Part shown: positions 60,447 to 64,000 of the stretch, piece by piece
Position numbering within the stretch: position 1 is the stretch's first letter
Layout: every line of letters begins with the position of its first letter
Source: Planctomycetota bacterium
GTDB lineage: Bacteria > Planctomycetota > SZUA-567 > H5-PLA8
Assembly: GCA_027493525.1 (NCBI GenBank)
Contig: JAOSKN010000001.1
Span: 682,001 to 746,000 of the forward strand
DNA: 64,000 bases
Reading direction: 5' to 3'
The notes under the pieces: model-generated
What the model was told of the DNA's origin: nothing
Seen by the model: the letters and a program-made list of their open reading frames with translations, nothing else
Database searches by the model: none
Translations under genes and position numbers: made by a program

Positions 60447-61442
60447 TCAAAGGGATGCCCGGAAGGCTCGCGGCGTCCGGCCTTCCAGGCTCCGGAAGAC
60501 CGTGGCGAAGTACTGGCTGCTCTTGAAGCCGCAAGCGAAGGCCACGTCGGTTACGCTCCGGCCGGCATCCTCCATCAACAGCCGCTTGGCTGCCTCGACC
60601 CGCGTGCGGTTGAGGAACTCCAGCGGCGAGATGTTCGTGAGCCTCCGGCAGTAGAAGGCGAAGCGCGTTCTCGCTAGGCCGCACTCCGCGGCCATTTCAT
60701 CCAGGCTCCAATCGTGCTCCAGGTGTCTCGGAAGCGCCGCGAGAAACAGTTCCACGGTCCGCTCGGTGCTGGCGAGCCGCTCGTCGAGGCGCGCCTGCTT
60801 GCGCTCCAGCATCTCCAGCAATTCGACGGCCAGTTCGTTGAGGTGCAGGGCCAGTCGTGAAGCCGACGCCTGCGCGGAGCCTTCCATGACATCCCCAAGC
60901 CGCTCGAAGGCGCGCGCGAGGTTCCGGCCGGCCTGCCAGACCGGTTTCTCGTTATGCCGCAGGAGCGTGGTGAGCCGCGCGAGGTCCTTCGGCGCAAGGA
61001 CCAGCCAGGACGGCCAACGCCAAGCGTCGTCGGGCCGGCGGATGCCGAGGTCCAGAATCAGCCAGATCAGCTTGCTCGCCGCGACGCTCGGATCGCCCAC
61101 GCGGTGCCGCTGCCAAGGGCGGGTTACGGTCAGCGCCCCGCGCTTGAGCGCGAAGGTTGCCCCATCCAACCCGAAGGCCAGCCGCCCGCGCGCGAGGTAG
61201 GTCAGTTCGAGGCCCTCATTACGGTGCCAGTCCAGCCCCCAGTGCTGCGGACGTGGCGCGTCCCAAAAGCCCACCGAGCAGACCTCGGGCAGCACCCCTT
61301 TGCGCAGTTTCCGGCCGGGATAGCGTCCCCGCGCGAACGCCTCCAGCCGCACCTCGCCGGCGCGCGCGGCCGCCTCCAGGGGCTCGCAGGTGTCGGCGCG
61401 AAACGTCTGGCCGGGCGCGGCGAATATCGCGGGCTGACGCAC
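60447..61442 (-). CDS. AraC-family transcription regulator
   Basis: 331 residues from a GTG with AAGGAG 10 bases upstream. N-terminal cupin-like sensor domain (about 40-150: HWGLDWHRNEGLELTYLARG, RPWQRHRVGD), then a C-terminal double helix-turn-helix (about 225-331: WSLDEMAAECGLARTRFAFY and SVTDVAFACGFKSSQYFATVFRS). It probably senses a sugar. It is divergent from ThuA, Gfo/Idh/MocA and TIM-barrel genes across a 93-base gap, which makes those its likely targets. Confidence 0.92.
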   Translation of the reverse strand: MRQPAIFAAPGQTFRADTCEPLEAAARAGEVRLEAFARGRYPGRKLRKGVLPEVCSVGFWDAPRPQHWGLDWHRNEGLELTYLARGRLAFGLDGATFALKRGALTVTRPWQRHRVGDPSVAASKLIWLILDLGIRRPDDAWRWPSWLVLAPKDLARLTTLLRHNEKPVWQAGRNLARAFERLGDVMEGSAQASASRLALHLNELAVELLEMLERKQARLDERLASTERTVELFLAALPRHLEHDWSLDEMAAECGLARTRFAFYCRRLTNISPLEFLNRTRVEAAKRLLMEDAGRSVTDVAFACGFKSSQYFATVFRSLEGRTPRAFRASL

Positions 61443-61535
61443 CGGGTGCGGGCTCCTTGTGCAAAATCTACCACTACCCGAACCTGGAAGATTCTGCCCC
61501 TCTGGCAGTCTAGGATCAAGAGCGTCGAGGGTGTC
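61443..61535. promoter_or_regulatory. Divergent promoter region, araC-type regulator / ThuA operon
   Basis: 93 bases between the two starts. It carries an AT-rich centre (CAAAATCTACCACTACCC, GGAAGATTCTGCC) that likely holds both promoters and the regulator site. I could not pick out clean direct repeats or -35/-10 boxes. Confidence 0.35.
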
Positions 61536-62207
61536 ATGGCGCGCTACCGTATTCTGTTCCACGTCGGCGGACCGGCCTTCCACCCGGTGGGCGAACAGGC
61601 CGCCCGGGTCGCCGCGTGGCTCGGCAAGGATTACGAGTGCCGGTGCGTGGAGGGACGCGCGGCCTTCGAACGCCTCGGCGATTGCGACCTCTTTGTACCC
61701 ATGGGACTGCACTGGACCGGGCAGCGGGACGCGTACCGGCCGCCGTACGCCGCCGACCGCGAGGCCCTCGAACGCTACGTCGCGTCCGGCCGCCCGCTGC
61801 TGGTCCACCACGGCGCCATCGCCAGCTACGACGACTGGCCGCGCTTCGGCGAACTTCTCGGCTTCACCTGGGTCTGGGGCACGACCGCGCATTCACCGGT
61901 CGCCGAGCACCGCGTCGAGGTCCTGCCGACTGGGCATCCGCTCGTGCGCGGCGTCGAAAATTTCACGCTCACCGACGAACTGTACTACGAGATCAGGCCG
62001 AGTCCCGGCCTCGCGCCGCAGGTGCACGCGGAGGCGGCTTGGCAGGAGCGCCGCCTGCCGATGATCTTCAGCGCCGAGGGCGGGCGCGCGCCGGGCGCCG
62101 GCCGCGTCGTCTACCTCGCCAACGGGCACGACCTCCGGGCTTTCGAGTGCCCCGGGCTCCGGAAGGTCTGGCTCAACGCGGTGCGCTGGCTGCTCGAACT
62201 GAATTGA
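61536..62207 (+). CDS. ThuA-like class I glutamine-amidotransferase-fold protein
   Basis: 223 residues. Reads ILFHVGGPAFHPVGEQAARVAAWL, DLFVPMGLHWTGQ, GRPLLVHHGAIASYDDW and HPLVRGVENFTLTDELYYE, the pattern of ThuA/trehalose-utilisation proteins, which keep the amidotransferase fold but act, where known, with Gfo/Idh/MocA enzymes on sugars. The nucleophile Cys of true amidotransferases is replaced by HHGA. GAGGG lies 6 bases before the ATG. It is first of the sugar run controlled, presumably, by the divergent AraC regulator. Confidence 0.88.
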   Translation: MARYRILFHVGGPAFHPVGEQAARVAAWLGKDYECRCVEGRAAFERLGDCDLFVPMGLHWTGQRDAYRPPYAADREALERYVASGRPLLVHHGAIASYDDWPRFGELLGFTWVWGTTAHSPVAEHRVEVLPTGHPLVRGVENFTLTDELYYEIRPSPGLAPQVHAEAAWQERRLPMIFSAEGGRAPGAGRVVYLANGHDLRAFECPGLRKVWLNAVRWLLELN

Positions 62208-62345
62208 CCGCGGAGCCAAGGGAGGGGCGGAGCAGGCAAGGGTTGGAGCGGTTCGATCGCGGCATGCCGTCCAACCCCCTGCATATCCCCGCGCGGTCCG
62301 CGTGCTTTGCGTGGGATTCGCGGTTCGGGGAACGGGAGCTTCGCG

Positions 62346-63398
62346 ATGACGACGGCGACGAAAACGTACACGGCGGCGGTGATCGGCGTGGGCAAGGCCG
62401 GCGGCGGCGGGCCCAAAGGCGGCGGACACGCGATAGGTTACGTCCACGCGGGGACGTTCAAGGCCAACCCGCGCGTGAAGCTCGCCGCGGGCGCGGACAT
62501 CAACGCCGAAAACCTGCGCGCCTACCGGGAGAGGTTCGGCGTCCCGCTGGGCTTCGAGGACTACCGCGCCTTGCTGAAGGACCTCAAGCCCGACCTCGTC
62601 AGCATCGGCACTTACGTCGGCCTGCACCGCCGGATCATCGAGGACGCCGCGCGCGCGGGCGTGAAGGGCATTCTCTGCGAGAAGCCGTTCCTCAACGCGC
62701 CCGCCGACCTCGATGCCGTCGAAAGAGTCGCCGCGGAGACCGGCGCCAAGATCGTCGTTGGGCACATGCGCCGCTACCGCCCGGCCTTCGAACGCGCTCG
62801 CGACCTCTACAACGACGGCACGGTCGGCAAGCCCCTCATGTGCCTGGGCGGCATCGAGGGCTGGGATCTCAGCGAATGGGGCAGCCACTGGCTCGACATC
62901 TTCCGCTTCTTCAACAAGGACCGCGCGGTGAATTGGATCATGGGCCAGGCGCGCGTGCGCGGCTTTCGCGGCTACGGACACGCGATGGAAGAGCACGCCG
63001 TCGCCTACTTCGAGTTTGAAGGCGGGGCCAAGGCGATCCTCGACGGCGGCAAGGCCGTCGGGCAAGGCCTCACCCTTCTCGGCGCCGAAGGCGTCATCCG
63101 CGTCCGTGACGAGGCCATCGTGACGGTCGAGAACGGATCGGGACGCGCCATCGAGGACTTCTCGTCTCACCCGCGGCACAACGCAATCTGGCCGAAGGTA
63201 CTCGAGGAACTGATCGACTGGATCGAGGGCGGCCCCATCCCCCGCGTCGGCCACCCGTCCATGCTCAAGACTTGCGAATTGAACCTCGCCGCGTACCTCT
63301 CGGCGCTGAAGGGCGACCGCATCGACCTGCCCCTGTCCGGCGAACTGCGCGCCTACGACGAGTGGCCCGTGGAAGCCCTCGCGCGCAGGACGTCCTGA
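62346..63398 (+). CDS. Gfo/Idh/MocA-family oxidoreductase
   Basis: 350 residues. Rossmann N-domain with an unusual glycine-rich loop (GVGKAGGGGPKGGGHA), VSIGTYVGLHR, and the family-defining CEKPF with catalytic Lys; C-domain with LSEWGSHWLDIFRFFN, where His is the usual catalytic residue (GxHxxD). It oxidises or interconverts sugars or cyclitols using bound NAD(P). GGGAG 8 bases before the ATG. ThuA is upstream by 138 bases and a TIM-barrel isomerase is downstream by 130. Confidence 0.92.
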   Translation: MTTATKTYTAAVIGVGKAGGGGPKGGGHAIGYVHAGTFKANPRVKLAAGADINAENLRAYRERFGVPLGFEDYRALLKDLKPDLVSIGTYVGLHRRIIEDAARAGVKGILCEKPFLNAPADLDAVERVAAETGAKIVVGHMRRYRPAFERARDLYNDGTVGKPLMCLGGIEGWDLSEWGSHWLDIFRFFNKDRAVNWIMGQARVRGFRGYGHAMEEHAVAYFEFEGGAKAILDGGKAVGQGLTLLGAEGVIRVRDEAIVTVENGSGRAIEDFSSHPRHNAIWPKVLEELIDWIEGGPIPRVGHPSMLKTCELNLAAYLSALKGDRIDLPLSGELRAYDEWPVEALARRTS

Positions 63399-63528
63399 CG
63401 GCCGCCGCGGGCGCGGCGCACGGGGAGGATTGGAATCGAGGGTGGGCGCGGCATACGGGGCTTGCGGCCATGGGCCGTGCTCTTCGATCCCCGCGGTGAA
63501 ACGGCTTGGGCCACAGGAGATCCGCGTC

Positions 63529-64000
63529 ATGGGCAAGCTCGGCATCGGAATCAACATGGAGTTCGTGCGTCACGACGACAAGAACTTCGAATGGGGCGTC
63601 GAGAAGGCCGCCGCCCTGGGCTACGCCTACGTCGAGCCGATGGTCCATTGGGGCCGCGAGCTGCTCAGCGAGGCCGGCTATTTCCATAGCGTCTCGATGC
63701 TGGACGATCCCTTCCGCGTCAGCCGCGCCTGCGAAAAGGCGGGCATCCTGATCAGCGGGCTATCCTCGCACACACCGCTCTGCCGGCCCGAGATCGGCGC
63801 CGAATACCTCAAGCAGGCGGTGCGCTTCGCCGCCGAGTGCGGCGCGCCAGTGGTCAACACCGACGAAGGCCCCAAGCCGAAATGGACGACCGCCGAGGAG
63901 GACCACGTTCTAATGAAGTATACGCTGCGCGAGACCGTGAGCGTCGCCGAACCGCGCGAGATCCTGATCGGGCTCGAACCGCACCAGCAGTACAGCAAAT
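63529..64000 (+). CDS. Xylose-isomerase-like TIM barrel sugar isomerase/epimerase, cut by window edge
   Basis: The first 157 codons are visible: MGKLGIGINMEFVRHDDKNF, YAYVEPMVHWGRELL, SRACEKAGILISGLSSHTPLC, and GAPVVNTDEGPKP, all in keeping with the AP-endonuclease-2/xylose-isomerase-like superfamily (metal-binding Glu/Asp/His expected further on; LIGLEPHQQ near the edge). AGGAGA 8 bases upstream fixes the start. It completes the ThuA, oxidoreductase, isomerase trio common in sugar-catabolic loci. Confidence 0.85.
   Translation, partial: MGKLGIGINMEFVRHDDKNFEWGVEKAAALGYAYVEPMVHWGRELLSEAGYFHSVSMLDDPFRVSRACEKAGILISGLSSHTPLCRPEIGAEYLKQAVRFAAECGAPVVNTDEGPKPKWTTAEEDHVLMKYTLRETVSVAEPREILIGLEPHQQYSK

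Overview
The window is a bacterial chromosome segment, visibly GC-rich, with densely packed genes on both strands. It contains no rRNA, tRNA, phage, insertion-sequence or CRISPR signature that I could find. The gene mix suggests Planctomycetota or a close PVC-group relative: ECF sigma factors next to exported proteins, a GH123/DUF4091-type secreted protein, citramalate synthase, a ThuA/Gfo-Idh-MocA/TIM-barrel sugar run, squalene-type terpenoid genes, and very frequent GTG/TTG starts. This is inference from gene content; there is no 16S gene or other marker to settle it.

Layout. 0-8 kb: ClpB, a THUMP-type RNA methyltransferase, a secreted-esterase-like hydrolase, and leucyl/phenylalanyl-tRNA-protein transferase. 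8-19 kb: a GH123-like lipoprotein, an ECF sigma factor with a membrane partner, an orphan MalK-type ATPase, citramalate synthase and a coiled-coil zinc-ribbon protein, followed by a 600-base repeat-filled gap. 19-26 kb: a sugar-mutarotase-like protein, a frameshifted DUF4139-like gene, a creatininase-family amidohydrolase, and a second ECF sigma factor that runs in frame into a small exported protein. 27-34 kb: a ribose-type ABC importer (permease, binding lipoprotein, double ATPase), an EVE protein, a TlpA-like protein and galactokinase.

34-43 kb is the most interesting region. A seven-gene minus-strand operon encodes, in transcription order, a GcvH-like lipoyl carrier, a CobW GTPase, a 2x[4Fe-4S] ferredoxin-like protein, a radical SAM enzyme, a squalene-hopene-cyclase-family protein, a DUF116-polyprenyl synthetase fusion, and a second alpha/alpha-barrel protein. 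An Rrf2 (Fe-S) regulator faces it. The set reads as an iron-sulfur-dependent terpenoid pathway of unknown product. A squalene/phytoene synthase beside a phytanoyl-CoA-dioxygenase-like hydroxylase lies at 57-59 kb and could supply or modify its substrate.

43-49 kb: TrpD, a bifunctional-nuclease-family protein, an acyl-CoA dehydrogenase and a 2-oxoacid:ferredoxin oxidoreductase pair. 49-54 kb: a minus-strand envelope-lipid locus (FabZ-like dehydratase, two LolA-like proteins, and an MMPL/RND exporter split by a frameshift). 54-64 kb: a small exported protein, a beta-helix protein, the hydroxylase and squalene synthase, a saccharopine-dehydrogenase-like enzyme, and an AraC regulator divergent from ThuA, Gfo/Idh/MocA and TIM-barrel sugar genes that continue off the right edge.

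Two patterns cut across the genes. First, short tandem heptamer repeats, at least nine arrays with different units, sit between genes, inside the cyclase gene, and across the 3' ends of two unrelated genes. Second, three genes are each broken by one apparently extra base in a homopolymer of six or seven, which points to sequencing error more than biology.
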